Positions 40,691-50,417 of a DNA stretch of 64,000 bases are shown one piece after another. The position numbers and the translations under genes are program-made. Below the pieces are notes generated by a model. It saw nothing but the letters and a program-made list of their open reading frames with translations, was not told the DNA's origin and ran no database searches. Position 1 is the stretch's first letter; each line of letters starts with the position of its first letter. The DNA is taken from the NCBI GenBank assembly GCA_913047695.1, contig CAJWUI010000001.1:310001-374000 (forward strand). Direction: 5' to 3'. This DNA is from an uncultured Bacteroidota bacterium. Its GTDB lineage: Bacteria > Bacteroidota > Bacteroidia > Flavobacteriales > Flavobacteriaceae.

Positions 40691-41269
40691 ATGAAAAAGT
40701 CACTAGTAGCCTTATTATGTATTTTGATGTCTTCTTGCTACAAAGCAAACGTAGTACAATATCAGACCTGGAATTCAGATCCTGCAACCAAAGAAAGCGG
40801 ATACCAAGTGAGTATATTACCAAGGCAATATAATGTATTCAATGGAAATAGATTTTTACGTAAAAATGATGATACAATGTGGGCAGATATTGAAAATTAT
40901 TACAGTAATTTTTCAGACATTAAATTTGAAAGACATGGCCCAGTATTTATATCATTCTTTAACATTGAGAATGATGTGTCATATTGTAAAGGATGGAAAA
41001 AAGAGGAAAATATTTATGATGGAATAAAATGGTATATAACCATCAAAAAAGATGAGGAAAACATCTTATGGTTTGATCTTGATTATTACGGAACAGGTCA
41101 AGAAATTGAATATACCACAACCTATAAATATGAAGTAATTGATGGTTTACTACATTTTTCAAATACAGAGGGTCAAGAATTTATATTCCATCCATCAGAC
41201 AAAAATTACTCAAGAGAATTAATTGACACAGGAGAAATAATTGAACAAGAAGGCTGTTTGTTTTTATAA
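40691..41269 (+). CDS. tandem paralogous lipoprotein, copy 5 (unknown function)
   Basis: MKKSLVALLCILMSSCYKANVVQYQ; near-identical core to copy 4. Confidence 0.87.
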   Translation: MKKSLVALLCILMSSCYKANVVQYQTWNSDPATKESGYQVSILPRQYNVFNGNRFLRKNDDTMWADIENYYSNFSDIKFERHGPVFISFFNIENDVSYCKGWKKEENIYDGIKWYITIKKDEENILWFDLDYYGTGQEIEYTTTYKYEVIDGLLHFSNTEGQEFIFHPSDKNYSRELIDTGEIIEQEGCLFL

Positions 41270-41293
41270 TATAAAAAGACAAAAATCCAATAA

Positions 41294-41638
41294 TTATCCG
41301 CCAACACGTTTTATTTTGTGCCCCATATCCTGAAGTATTTCAATTATTTTATCCCTAAAATTACCTTGTATGATTATTTCCCCATTTTTTATACTTCCAC
41401 CAACACCAAATGTATTTTTAAGTGTTTTAGCAAGATTTTTTAGTTCACTAGGACTACCTGAAAATCCTTTTAAAATTGTGACTGTCTTTCCAGCTCGCCC
41501 TTTATTACTAAAATGTGCTTCAAGATTTTGCGAAACAAAAACAGGGGGTAAAATACTTCGGTCTTCCTTAGGAGTGGGTTGAAGATTATCAAATTGAACT
41601 TTTCCTAAATCATTAAGTGAGTTAAATTTCTTTGCCAT
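41294..41638 (-). CDS. translation initiation factor SUI1/eIF1-like (YciH family)
   Basis: GRAGKTVTILKGFSGSPSELKNLAKTLKNTFGVGGSIKNGEIIIQGNFRDKIIEILQDMGHKIKRVGG. Confidence 0.95.
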   Translation of the reverse strand: MAKKFNSLNDLGKVQFDNLQPTPKEDRSILPPVFVSQNLEAHFSNKGRAGKTVTILKGFSGSPSELKNLAKTLKNTFGVGGSIKNGEIIIQGNFRDKIIEILQDMGHKIKRVGG

Positions 41639-41708
41639 CCTATAATTAACGTTGAAAGACTAAAATAGTATTTTTATGTGTGAAATTTAATTTTTGAAAG
41701 TTTTGAAG

Positions 41709-42245
41709 ATGGCAGATAAACCTCCTTTCTATATAATTCCTGATTCACCCGATACCATATCCTGTGTTAATATAATAACTCGAATGTTGCAAGGTTTAGG
41801 TTTCAGATACCACTGGGCCACTAAAGGACTTAGAGATAAAGATTTAGATTATAGACCTACAGATTCAGCTAAAAATTGTTTAGAAACATTAAAACACATT
41901 TACACATTAGTAGATATTATTAATGCTGCTACTCAAAATAAAATTTCTGTTCGTCCTGCACCAATAGAAAATATTCCAAATGAATTTCAAAGATTAAGAG
42001 AAATAACACTAAATAGAATTAAAGAATCGTGTGTTTTATTTGAATCAATGACTTTGGATGAATTAGGATTATTAAAAATAAAATTTAATAGGGGAGGTGT
42101 ATATTCAGAATTTCCTGTTTGGAATTTAATTAATGGTCCTATTTCTGATGCTATTTATCATGTAGGACAAATAGTAAGCTTCAGAAGAACAAGCGGAAAT
42201 CCAATAGAAAAGGGAGTAAATGTATTCTTAGGTGAAAAGAGATAA
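41709..42245 (+). CDS. DinB-like family protein
   Basis: MADKPPFYIIPDSPDTISCVNIITRMLQGLGFRYHWATKGL...SDAIYHVGQIVSFRRTSGNPI; AYHVGQI-type metal-binding motif; start placed at ATG 41709. Confidence 0.75.
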   Translation: MADKPPFYIIPDSPDTISCVNIITRMLQGLGFRYHWATKGLRDKDLDYRPTDSAKNCLETLKHIYTLVDIINAATQNKISVRPAPIENIPNEFQRLREITLNRIKESCVLFESMTLDELGLLKIKFNRGGVYSEFPVWNLINGPISDAIYHVGQIVSFRRTSGNPIEKGVNVFLGEKR

Positions 42246-42249
42246 CTTT

Positions 42250-42354
42250 TTAATTATCACGATCTTCAAAATTTTCACTTTTTTCTTTGTTAATTTTATC
42301 TATATATAAGTATATCAAAATTCCAGTAACTATTATGATTAGTACTAATGTCAT
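42250..42354 (-). CDS. possible 34-aa single-TM small protein
   Basis: MTLVLIIIVTGILIYLYIDKINKEKSENFEDRDN; hydrophobic N-terminus with charged tail, 7 nt downstream of the preceding gene. Confidence 0.4.
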   Translation of the reverse strand: MTLVLIIIVTGILIYLYIDKINKEKSENFEDRDN

Positions 42355-42361
42355 GGTAAAT

Positions 42362-42676
42362 TTACTTTATGATGACAGCTGTACCATAGGCTAAAATCTC
42401 AGAACAACCTTGCATGACCATTGATGTAGTGAGTCTAACATTAACAATTGCATTTGCTCCTAGGGATTCTGCATCTTCAACCATTCGTTTTAAAGCTTGG
42501 TCTCTTGATTGTGCTTGAAGCTTTGTGTATTCTGATATTTCTCCACCGATTATGTTTTTTAAACCAGCGAATATGTCTTTTCCAATGTTTCGAGCTCGAA
42601 CAGTACTTCCTCTTGCTATACCAAGAGTTTCTACGATCGTTTTATTTGGAATTTGTTCTGTTGTAACTATTATCAT
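42362..42676 (-). CDS. YbjQ family (heavy-metal-binding domain/UPF0145)
   Basis: TTEQIPNKTIVETLGIARGSTVRARNIGKDIFAGLKNIIGGEISEYTKLQAQSRDQALKRMVEDAESLGANAIVNVRLTTS. Confidence 0.95.
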   Translation of the reverse strand: MIIVTTEQIPNKTIVETLGIARGSTVRARNIGKDIFAGLKNIIGGEISEYTKLQAQSRDQALKRMVEDAESLGANAIVNVRLTTSMVMQGCSEILAYGTAVIIK

Positions 42677-42758
42677 ATAGAGTAGTGGCTAAAATATTAT
42701 GATTTATAAAATAAACGATCCTATTTTACATAATATAAATTATAGTTTTTAAAATTAA

Positions 42759-44645
42759 TTAGTTTTTCAGCCATGCAGTTCGTAAAGCCAAAGTCTTTTC
42801 GTCTGCATCACGATCTTCAACAACTCCACTAACTTTTGCATTAGGTTTACCTGTAATTCCAATTAAAGTTTGCTTTTCCATATTTCTCTGAATTGTCAGT
42901 GTAAACTCTTTTTTATCGTCCCACATAAAGCTTGGTGTAAATACTGCATTGATTTGTTCGGCATTTTCCTTCTTAATCTCTGGCAACATCTTACCATCTA
43001 ATCCTAAAAAGACGTCGCCTATTTCAACTCCCATTGATTCTATTGTATCATTTAAACCAGTTACCACATATCTTACTTTACCATCTTGGTCTGGCTGAGG
43101 CTCAAAAAATGGATTCTGGTTGTCTTTAAAAAGAATGCTTGGTAACGGTACTTCAGTTTCTCCCATTGTAAGGCCAACCTTATTTAAATATTCCATGTAA
43201 TTTATTGGTACTTTTCCTTCAACATGATTTTTGAAAAAATCAGCTACTTCTGGGTAAGTCATTGAAATAATTTCGTCTATAAGTAAGTTATCTTTAAATG
43301 GTTTTTCTTTACCATATTTCTTCGCAAGATCTTGCATCACAGACAAAATCCCCTTCTCACCATTACTGTTTTCACGAATTATTATGTCAAGGCACATGTT
43401 AATCAGTGCACCTTTTTGATAAACATTACCATAATTGGTTTGATAGGGTTCGTCTACAATTTTTGAACTCATTTCAGTGAACGACATCTTATCATCATAG
43501 CGTTTCGAGTAGTTTAGTTTTTCAAGGATTCGATTATAGAAATTCTGTTCATCAATAAGGCCTTGGTTAATTTGGAACAAGTTTGCGAAATACTCTGTAG
43601 TTCCTTCATACATCCACAAATGTTTTGACATTAAGGGTGTATTATATTCAAAATTATGGATTTCTTCTGAATGAATATTTAACGGGGTTAAGGTGTGAAA
43701 AAATTCATGTGATACAACATCAACTAAACTCTGGGTTAATTCCTCAGCCTGCATTTGATCAACAAAAACAACAGTCGTCGAAGTATGATGCTCTAAGGCT
43801 CCCATCATTCCACCAAAATATTGCAAGTCTTCCATTCCCATAAGGTGTAATAAAATGTCGTACGAAGTTGTATTATTAGCATCTCCCAAAAATTTTTTTT
43901 GTGCAATCATCATTTTTTCAATAGCATCTTGATAGTCTTCTGCTTTATGTATACCTGTAGGCGAATAAATAGCTAATCCAACTTTTATATCATCTAAATC
44001 AAAAGAAACAGCATTGGGCTCACTGTATAATATTGGGTTATCAATTATATGGAAATATCTTTTGGCTGAAAAAATATCCAGTGTATCACTTTTTGAAATA
44101 ACTGATAATGATGTAAAGGGTTCCAAATTTTTTGGTGATCGAATACTAAGTCTGTAAGACTTTTCTTTCATATCCTCAAAATATCCAATCATACTATGCA
44201 AATTCAATAGAAAGGTTACATCTTTTTTATAATTAGTACCTCCCATTGGGTATATGGCTTTTCCATCAGGACCATCAAAAGTATCATTAGTGAGGTATAT
44301 TATCTTATCCAATTTTTTTGCTTCAGTTATGGACCAAGTATTATCATCTTCTTGGTTTATTGGCAACTCATTACCCTTGTAATCAAAAGCTTTAATATTT
44401 TCAATGAACCGACCAAAATTTGAATATTCATAAGTTCCAGGTACAATTTGAGGAATGTAAAAATTAATTTCATTATCACTAATTTTAGGTGGATCAATTA
44501 CGACTTTAACTTTATCGTCATTTACATTAACCAAGTCAACCAAAGCATTAATATCAATTTGCTTGCGAGTATTATTTTGTTTTAGGGTAGCACAACCAAA
44601 AAGTATAATTGATAATGAAAAGATTAAAAGATTATTTTTCTTCAT
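42759..44645 (-). CDS. M61 (glycyl aminopeptidase-like) metallopeptidase lipoprotein with PDZ-like region
   Basis: MKKNNLLIFSLSIILFGCATL lipobox; VVSHEFFHTLTPLNIHSEEI HExxH; LWMYEGTTEYFANL. Confidence 0.88.
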   Translation of the reverse strand: MKKNNLLIFSLSIILFGCATLKQNNTRKQIDINALVDLVNVNDDKVKVVIDPPKISDNEINFYIPQIVPGTYEYSNFGRFIENIKAFDYKGNELPINQEDDNTWSITEAKKLDKIIYLTNDTFDGPDGKAIYPMGGTNYKKDVTFLLNLHSMIGYFEDMKEKSYRLSIRSPKNLEPFTSLSVISKSDTLDIFSAKRYFHIIDNPILYSEPNAVSFDLDDIKVGLAIYSPTGIHKAEDYQDAIEKMMIAQKKFLGDANNTTSYDILLHLMGMEDLQYFGGMMGALEHHTSTTVVFVDQMQAEELTQSLVDVVSHEFFHTLTPLNIHSEEIHNFEYNTPLMSKHLWMYEGTTEYFANLFQINQGLIDEQNFYNRILEKLNYSKRYDDKMSFTEMSSKIVDEPYQTNYGNVYQKGALINMCLDIIIRENSNGEKGILSVMQDLAKKYGKEKPFKDNLLIDEIISMTYPEVADFFKNHVEGKVPINYMEYLNKVGLTMGETEVPLPSILFKDNQNPFFEPQPDQDGKVRYVVTGLNDTIESMGVEIGDVFLGLDGKMLPEIKKENAEQINAVFTPSFMWDDKKEFTLTIQRNMEKQTLIGITGKPNAKVSGVVEDRDADEKTLALRTAWLKN

Positions 44646-44664
44646 TTTAAAATTAATTTTAGAA

Positions 44665-45336
44665 TTAAATAATTGAAACACCATTTAAATCAGTTGTTAA
44701 GATATTTGTCATATGATCAAAAAATGGTCTTATAGCTATAAAATTATTTATTACTTTATTTAGAAAATCAGACGAAAGTACACTTTTATCATTAAATTTT
44801 TTAATAAAAATAAATTGTTTATGCCTAATCAGATCAATATCAGGATGTTTTTTATTAAAATTTTTTGGTGCTGTTTTAACCTTGTCACCCTGCAAACCAC
44901 CCCAAATTAAATTGAATTTTTTTTCATTAATTATATTTCTTAGTTCTTGAGCGTCAAACTCTAATTCCTTTCTAATGCGATACAAATCCTTAGGATTTGG
45001 ATCCCAGAAACCTCCTGCTATAAATGAATTCCCAGGTTTCATATGCATGTAATAGCCTCCTCTTAATTTTGGTTTTTTTCGATGAAATGATATACCAACG
45101 TGAGTTTTATAAGGAGTTTTATCTTTCGAGAATCTAACATCTCTATAAATTCTGAATATTTTAACTCTTTCGATATCGTCTTCTTTATCTAGACCTTTCT
45201 TTACCTCTTCATTAAATACTTTAAGCTCAGATTCTAAAGCCTTGTATCTTGACTTCTGTTTTTCAAACCATTCACGATTATTATTTTTTTCTAAGTCTTT
45301 ATAAAAAGCTAACATATCCGGATTAATTTTTATCAT
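44665..45336 (-). CDS. DUF2461 family protein
   Basis: FYKDLEKNNNREWFEKQKSRYKALESEL...FRIYRDVRFSKDKTPYKTHVGISF. Confidence 0.9.
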   Translation of the reverse strand: MIKINPDMLAFYKDLEKNNNREWFEKQKSRYKALESELKVFNEEVKKGLDKEDDIERVKIFRIYRDVRFSKDKTPYKTHVGISFHRKKPKLRGGYYMHMKPGNSFIAGGFWDPNPKDLYRIRKELEFDAQELRNIINEKKFNLIWGGLQGDKVKTAPKNFNKKHPDIDLIRHKQFIFIKKFNDKSVLSSDFLNKVINNFIAIRPFFDHMTNILTTDLNGVSII

Positions 45337-45357
45337 ATGTTTCTTATTTAAATGTTT

Positions 45358-46320
45358 TCAATTAATAATTAATTCTTTTGCTAGTTTGAGGAGATCACTC
45401 TTTTCTCTAATGCTTCTTTTAATAGGTAACTGAGCATAGCCAATTAATCGTCTTATAATCTCAATAGCACAGTATGTGGCTACTTCATTATTATCTATTT
45501 TATCTGGATAATTATCACAAATTTTTTTTAAATATGATATTTGACCGGTTGCCAGAATTAAATGACCACTCATTACCCCTAAATCAAATTCTTTTGATCC
45601 CAAGAAAGTAAACTCAGGGTCAATAATATAAATATTATTATTTCTTTCCATCCAACTGCCTGGGTAATAATCTCCATGTAGAAGTGTAGTCCCTCTGTCT
45701 AAGTAATTTTTTCCCGCATTACTTACTCTCCTAATAATATCAGTATTTTCTTTAAATGGTATAGCTAATTCTTCCAAGCCATCTTGAATATTATTTAGTT
45801 GTAAGCCATTATCTTTTAGAAATGGAAGAACAAAAATGTGATCGTAATTAAGTTTTCGAAGGGTTAGATTCGCTGGATAATTTTTGTGTGCTCCTGTCAT
45901 ATGTATATTGTGGAGAATAAGTGTGAGTTTATTTACTTTATCGTTATCAATTTTCCTACTATCATATATATAATTTAAATCACGACATTTTGTTAAATCT
46001 TCCAAAAACAATACATAGTCTTCACTAATAAATCCTAAAACTTTTGGTAAAAAATTCTTTTTAACTAGATTATAAAAGCAGTGTTCAGCAAAAATTCTTT
46101 CTAATGGAGCTTTAATATGAGCGAATTTTTTTACATGGGATCTAGATTGTTTCAAAATAAATGATTTAAAATTTGTCTTTATCCGTAAGACTACATTCAT
46201 ATTCCCCTCACCTGCACTCTCAACTTTCTTTATTATTTCATTCTCTCTGAGTATTGAGGTGTTTTTTTTTATGTAATTAGTTATTATGTTAATTGATGTT
46301 GATTCATCAAAAAAATTCAT
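45358..46320 (-). CDS. aminoglycoside phosphotransferase/kinase-like (MTR kinase-like)
   Basis: ESAGEGNMNVVLRIKTNFKSFILKQSR; LLHGDYYPGSWMERNNNIYIIDPEFTFLGSKEFDLGVMSGHL. Confidence 0.75.
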   Translation of the reverse strand: MNFFDESTSINIITNYIKKNTSILRENEIIKKVESAGEGNMNVVLRIKTNFKSFILKQSRSHVKKFAHIKAPLERIFAEHCFYNLVKKNFLPKVLGFISEDYVLFLEDLTKCRDLNYIYDSRKIDNDKVNKLTLILHNIHMTGAHKNYPANLTLRKLNYDHIFVLPFLKDNGLQLNNIQDGLEELAIPFKENTDIIRRVSNAGKNYLDRGTTLLHGDYYPGSWMERNNNIYIIDPEFTFLGSKEFDLGVMSGHLILATGQISYLKKICDNYPDKIDNNEVATYCAIEIIRRLIGYAQLPIKRSIREKSDLLKLAKELIIN

Positions 46321-46321
46321 A

Positions 46322-47251
46322 TTAATTATTCATTAGTTTGTTGTAATGTCTCCAGAAATCAATTTTCATATTAGTAGAATCAATATAAGTGTAAATCTTG
46401 ATATTACGCTCTAGATTTTGAGGTGGTGTTTTGAAAGTATTAATTTTTGAAAACTCAGGGTTAGCTATAGCTTCAATTAATGCTAAATCCCACATTATCC
46501 ATTTTTTTTGTTCAGGATCTTCGAATGTCCACCATCTTTTATAATTATTCCAACGCTTTTTAATAAAATTCCCTAGTTTATTATTTCCTAAATTTTTAAA
46601 GGTTTCATTTTTATTAAAAATTAGATTTTTCGATACACTAGCACTCATCACATTAAAATCTAAACCCTCTTTGTCTAGCAGAAAATTTGTAGCAATAGAA
46701 TCATTTCTTGTATTAAATTCATTTTTATCATATTCATTAGTTAATGGATTATGCCAAAAACCTACATATGAAATTTTAAGTTTACTGACTATTTTAGGCT
46801 CATGCACAATAGCAGAGGCTGTGTTTGTACAAGACCCTAATATAACTATATGTAGTTTTTTACCAGCTGGAATTAATTTAGCCTGGTTGATTATAAATTT
46901 AGTTGCCTCAGAGGGCTTTGATCTTTTTGTTTTTGACATTGACTCTGGACTTCCAGCCTTAAGAACTAAATCATTTTTTTTTAATAATTTTTTGAGCAAC
47001 TTATTCATTTTATAGCTTTCTAATGCTGTATTTTTCGATGCATAAGGGGAGCTGTGGAATTGAGATGCTGTTACTCCTAATATTTTAAATTTGGGTTCAT
47101 CTATTGATCGGATAATGGCAAATAAATCATCAATTTCATTTGCACTATCTGTGTCTATAATCATATAAGTTTCATTATTTATATTTTGAGAATATGTGTT
47201 TGAAACCGTAAGGCCTAAAATTATTACACAAAAAATCTTCTTAAAAAACAA
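46322..47251 (-). CDS. secreted nucleoside hydrolase (IunH-like)
   Basis: Signal peptide; YMIIDTDSANEIDDLFAIIRSID (DxDxxxxDD motif). Confidence 0.85.
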   Translation of the reverse strand: MFFKKIFCVIILGLTVSNTYSQNINNETYMIIDTDSANEIDDLFAIIRSIDEPKFKILGVTASQFHSSPYASKNTALESYKMNKLLKKLLKKNDLVLKAGSPESMSKTKRSKPSEATKFIINQAKLIPAGKKLHIVILGSCTNTASAIVHEPKIVSKLKISYVGFWHNPLTNEYDKNEFNTRNDSIATNFLLDKEGLDFNVMSASVSKNLIFNKNETFKNLGNNKLGNFIKKRWNNYKRWWTFEDPEQKKWIMWDLALIEAIANPEFSKINTFKTPPQNLERNIKIYTYIDSTNMKIDFWRHYNKLMNN

Positions 47252-47257
47252 TATAAC

Positions 47258-47854
47258 TTATCGTTTTCGGGTTAATAAAACTTTTTCAACATCACTAAGT
47301 CTAAAGCCTTTTGCTTGCAATAAAATTAGATAGTGAAATAATAAATCTGCACTTTCGTTTAGAAAAAGTTCTTTATTTTCATCTTTAGCTTCTATAATTG
47401 TTTCTGTGGCTTCCTCCCCTACTTTTTGAGCGATTTTATTTATCCCTTCTCGAAATAATGAAGCAACGTAACTATTCTTTTTATTATACTTTTTTCTATC
47501 AGCAATTTTTTCTTCTAGTTGAGATAGAAAACCAAAATTGCTTAAATTTTTCTCTCCCCAACAATTATCGGTACCCAAATGACAAGTTGGCCCTTCCGGT
47601 TTTACATAAATTAAAATAGTATCATTATCACAGTCCGCCTTCATATTTATTAGGCGGAGATAGTTTCCACTTTCCTCACCCTTAGTCCATAAGCGTTTTT
47701 TTGTTCTGCTATAAAATGTAACGTTACCTGTTTTCTTCGTTTTTCTCACAGCTTCATCATTCATATATCCGAGCATCAAAACAGTCTTTGTAATGCTATC
47801 TTGAATAATTACTGGTATCAGACCATCTTTATTTTTTGAATAATTTAGTTCCAT
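47258..47854 (-). CDS. hisIE: bifunctional phosphoribosyl-AMP cyclohydrolase / phosphoribosyl-ATP diphosphatase
   Basis: VLMLGYMNDEAVRKTKKTGNVTFYSRTKKRLWTKGEESGNYLR; CHLGTDNCWG; KVGEEATETIIEAKDENKEL. Confidence 0.97.
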   Translation of the reverse strand: MELNYSKNKDGLIPVIIQDSITKTVLMLGYMNDEAVRKTKKTGNVTFYSRTKKRLWTKGEESGNYLRLINMKADCDNDTILIYVKPEGPTCHLGTDNCWGEKNLSNFGFLSQLEEKIADRKKYNKKNSYVASLFREGINKIAQKVGEEATETIIEAKDENKELFLNESADLLFHYLILLQAKGFRLSDVEKVLLTRKR

Positions 47855-47858
47855 AAGC

Positions 47859-48614
47859 TCAGATTCTAACAGCAATATGCTGTGTTTTTAATTGTTTTTT
47901 TAAGTTAAATAAGTCAATTTCATCAAAGTGGAAAATACTAGCGGCCAAAGCTGCATCTGCATTTCCTATTTTAAATACTTCTGTAAAATGTTCTATTGTT
48001 CCAGCGCCTCCTGATGCAATAATAGGTATATTAACAGTTTCAGATAGTTTAGCTAAGGCTTTATTTGCAAAACCATTTTTAGTGCCATCATGATCCATAG
48101 ATGTAAATAGAATTTCTCCAGCTCCCCTATCCTCTACTTCTCTTGCCCATTCAAAAAGATCAACTTTAGTGACTTCTTTACCACCAACCAGGTGAATTTT
48201 CCATTCATTATTAATTTGTTTTGCATCTATGGCAACCACCAAACATTGATTTCCAAATCGTGTTGCAACTTCATCAATTAATTTTGGCCGTTTGACTGCT
48301 GCAGAATTTATAGAAATTTTATCCGCACCATTTTTCAATAGCAGATAAACATCTTCAATAGAACCTATGCCTCCGCCAACAGTGAAAGGGATATCAATTG
48401 CTGCAGCAATTCTTAAAACAAGCTTAGCTAGTGTCTTACGTTTTTGCTCTGTTGCTGAGATATCTAAAAAGACTAATTCGTCAGCATTTTGATAAGCATA
48501 TTTTTTTGCAAGGTTAACTGGATCACCAGCATCTCTAAGGTTAATAAAATTTACACCTTTAACGGTTCTACCGTCTTTAATATCTAAACATGGTATTATT
48601 CGCTTTGTTAACAT
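47859..48614 (-). CDS. hisF: imidazole glycerol phosphate synthase subunit HisF
   Basis: [39 protein letters not shown]. Confidence 0.98.
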   Translation of the reverse strand: MLTKRIIPCLDIKDGRTVKGVNFINLRDAGDPVNLAKKYAYQNADELVFLDISATEQKRKTLAKLVLRIAAAIDIPFTVGGGIGSIEDVYLLLKNGADKISINSAAVKRPKLIDEVATRFGNQCLVVAIDAKQINNEWKIHLVGGKEVTKVDLFEWAREVEDRGAGEILFTSMDHDGTKNGFANKALAKLSETVNIPIIASGGAGTIEHFTEVFKIGNADAALAASIFHFDEIDLFNLKKQLKTQHIAVRI

Positions 48615-49117
48615 TATTTTTCATTCAAATTTCTATCATCATAGAACCCTAAATCACATTTAGTTAATTGCTTTACCCAAAAGGCAATTTGACCCACATG
48701 ATATGAAAAGTGTTCTACTGCATGCAAAACAACTCCAAGTCCTGATAATTCAAAACCTTGAACTATGCGATATTCAATAAATTGATTTTTAGTGGTTTTA
48801 TTAATTACTAATTTAGATTCCGTTATTGTTTTATCTAATTTTTCCAATAATTCAATTTTATTAAATCCTCGATCTGTTAAAAATTCTAAATTACGTTCTC
48901 TTTTATCAACATTTTCTCCAAGTGAAGAAATTATGTATTGAGTCATATTACCCGAGCAATGCAATAATTGATTACCCAAGGCCATTCCATTATTGACCGG
49001 CAGCTTCCATAAATCATTCTCTGCTACTTTGGCTAGTGCAATGTGAATCATACGCTGGCCCTCATCCAAACGATAACAGCAGTTTTTTTTAAACTCCCTA
49101 AGAAAAGATTCTACCAT
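48614..49117 (-). CDS. DUF1572/DinB-like protein encoded within the his operon
   Basis: [33 protein letters not shown]...[23 protein letters not shown]; between hisA and hisF. Confidence 0.8.
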   Translation of the reverse strand: MVESFLREFKKNCCYRLDEGQRMIHIALAKVAENDLWKLPVNNGMALGNQLLHCSGNMTQYIISSLGENVDKRERNLEFLTDRGFNKIELLEKLDKTITESKLVINKTTKNQFIEYRIVQGFELSGLGVVLHAVEHFSYHVGQIAFWVKQLTKCDLGFYDDRNLNEK

Positions 49118-49119
49118 GT

Positions 49120-49842
49120 TTAATTATTTAAATTATATTTTTCAAGTTCTTTTAATGAAATACTTTCTTCATAAATTGCTTTTCCTATTATTGCTCCCCC
49201 ACATCCTATTTCTCTGAGTTCAGTAATGTCTTCAATTTTCGAAATACCTCCTGATGCAATAAGATCTATACTATTTTGGTTTAAAATTTTTTTATAAAGA
49301 CTAATTGATGGACCTTTTAACATTCCGTCCTTACTAACATCGGTGCATATAGTTGTTTTAACTCCACCATCAATATAGAATGATAAAAATTTATTTATTG
49401 TTTGATTAGATGTTTCAACCCAGCCATTTATCATTATATTTTGCCCATTTACATCTGATCCCAATATAATTTTATCAGCCCCGTATATCTCTATCCATTC
49501 CAAAAATAAAGTTGAATTCTTAACAGCTACACTACCGCCCGTAATTTTTTTTGCTCCACATTCAAAAGCAATCTCAAGATCTTTATTTGATTTTAGACCC
49601 CCACCAAAATCTATATTTAGATTTGTTTTTGTTGCTATTAGTTCTAAAACTTTATGATTTACAATATGATTAGATCTTGCACCATCTAAATCAACAAGGT
49701 GTAAAAATTTAAACCCATGATCTTCGAAAGCTTTAGCTACTTCAAGAGGGTTTTCATTATAAACTTTTTTCTTATTATAATCACCATTTGTAAGGCGGAC
49801 ACATTTTCCATCTATTATGTCTATTGCAGGTATAACTCTCAT
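49120..49842 (-). CDS. hisA: phosphoribosylformimino-5-aminoimidazole carboxamide ribotide isomerase
   Basis: [56 protein letters not shown]. Confidence 0.97.
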   Translation of the reverse strand: MRVIPAIDIIDGKCVRLTNGDYNKKKVYNENPLEVAKAFEDHGFKFLHLVDLDGARSNHIVNHKVLELIATKTNLNIDFGGGLKSNKDLEIAFECGAKKITGGSVAVKNSTLFLEWIEIYGADKIILGSDVNGQNIMINGWVETSNQTINKFLSFYIDGGVKTTICTDVSKDGMLKGPSISLYKKILNQNSIDLIASGGISKIEDITELREIGCGGAIIGKAIYEESISLKELEKYNLNN

Positions 49843-50417
49843 AATTCTAAGAAATTCTTTAATAGTTGAGATCCAGCAGCACTACTCTTTTCAGGATGAA
49901 ATTGAACACCAAAAAAATTTTCTTTCTGAACCGCAACACTATAAGTTAAGCCATATTCACTTTGACCTATTGTTTCATTTATTGTGGGAACATAGTATGA
50001 GTGTACTAAGTACATGTAATCCCCCTCTTTAATTTTATTAAAAAGCCTTGTCTTAAGTTTTTTAACCTTATTCCAACCCATCTGCGGCACTTTAAATTTA
50101 TCAGAAAATTTGATGACATTACATTTTATAATTCCTAAACCATTAACATCTCCTTCTTCAGTATTTTCGCATAATAATTGCATGCCAAGACAAATTCCTA
50201 AAACAGGCTGTTTTAAATTTGGAATTAATTTGTCTAAGCCAACTTGTTTTAACTTATCCATTGCAGTTGATGCAGCTCCTTGACCTGGAAAAATTACTTT
50301 TTCTGATTTCCTTATAAGTCCGTAATCGTTTGTTAAAATACTTTTTACTCCTAATCGTTCAAGAGCAAATTGTAAACTTTTTACATTTCCAACATTATAG
50401 TCTATTATAGCAACCAT
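49839..50417 (-). CDS. hisH: imidazole glycerol phosphate synthase subunit HisH
   Basis: [50 protein letters not shown]. Confidence 0.97.
   Translation of the reverse strand: MVAIIDYNVGNVKSLQFALERLGVKSILTNDYGLIRKSEKVIFPGQGAASTAMDKLKQVGLDKLIPNLKQPVLGICLGMQLLCENTEEGDVNGLGIIKCNVIKFSDKFKVPQMGWNKVKKLKTRLFNKIKEGDYMYLVHSYYVPTINETIGQSEYGLTYSVAVQKENFFGVQFHPEKSSAAGSQLLKNFLEL

Larger units (their letters stand above)
38206..41269 (+). repeat. tandem gene array of five diverged paralogs
   Basis: Five consecutive same-strand ORFs share colinear sequence motifs; copies 4 and 5 share a >=270-bp identical block. Confidence 0.9.

Noticed and set aside
38206-41269. Possible CRISPR or satellite-type repeat
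   Set aside because: Repeat unit is a whole ~600-bp protein-coding gene with codon-level divergence; no short direct repeats with spacers.
46671-47015. 114-aa plus-strand ORF inside the nucleoside hydrolase gene
   Set aside because: Antisense shadow ORF with no family signature.
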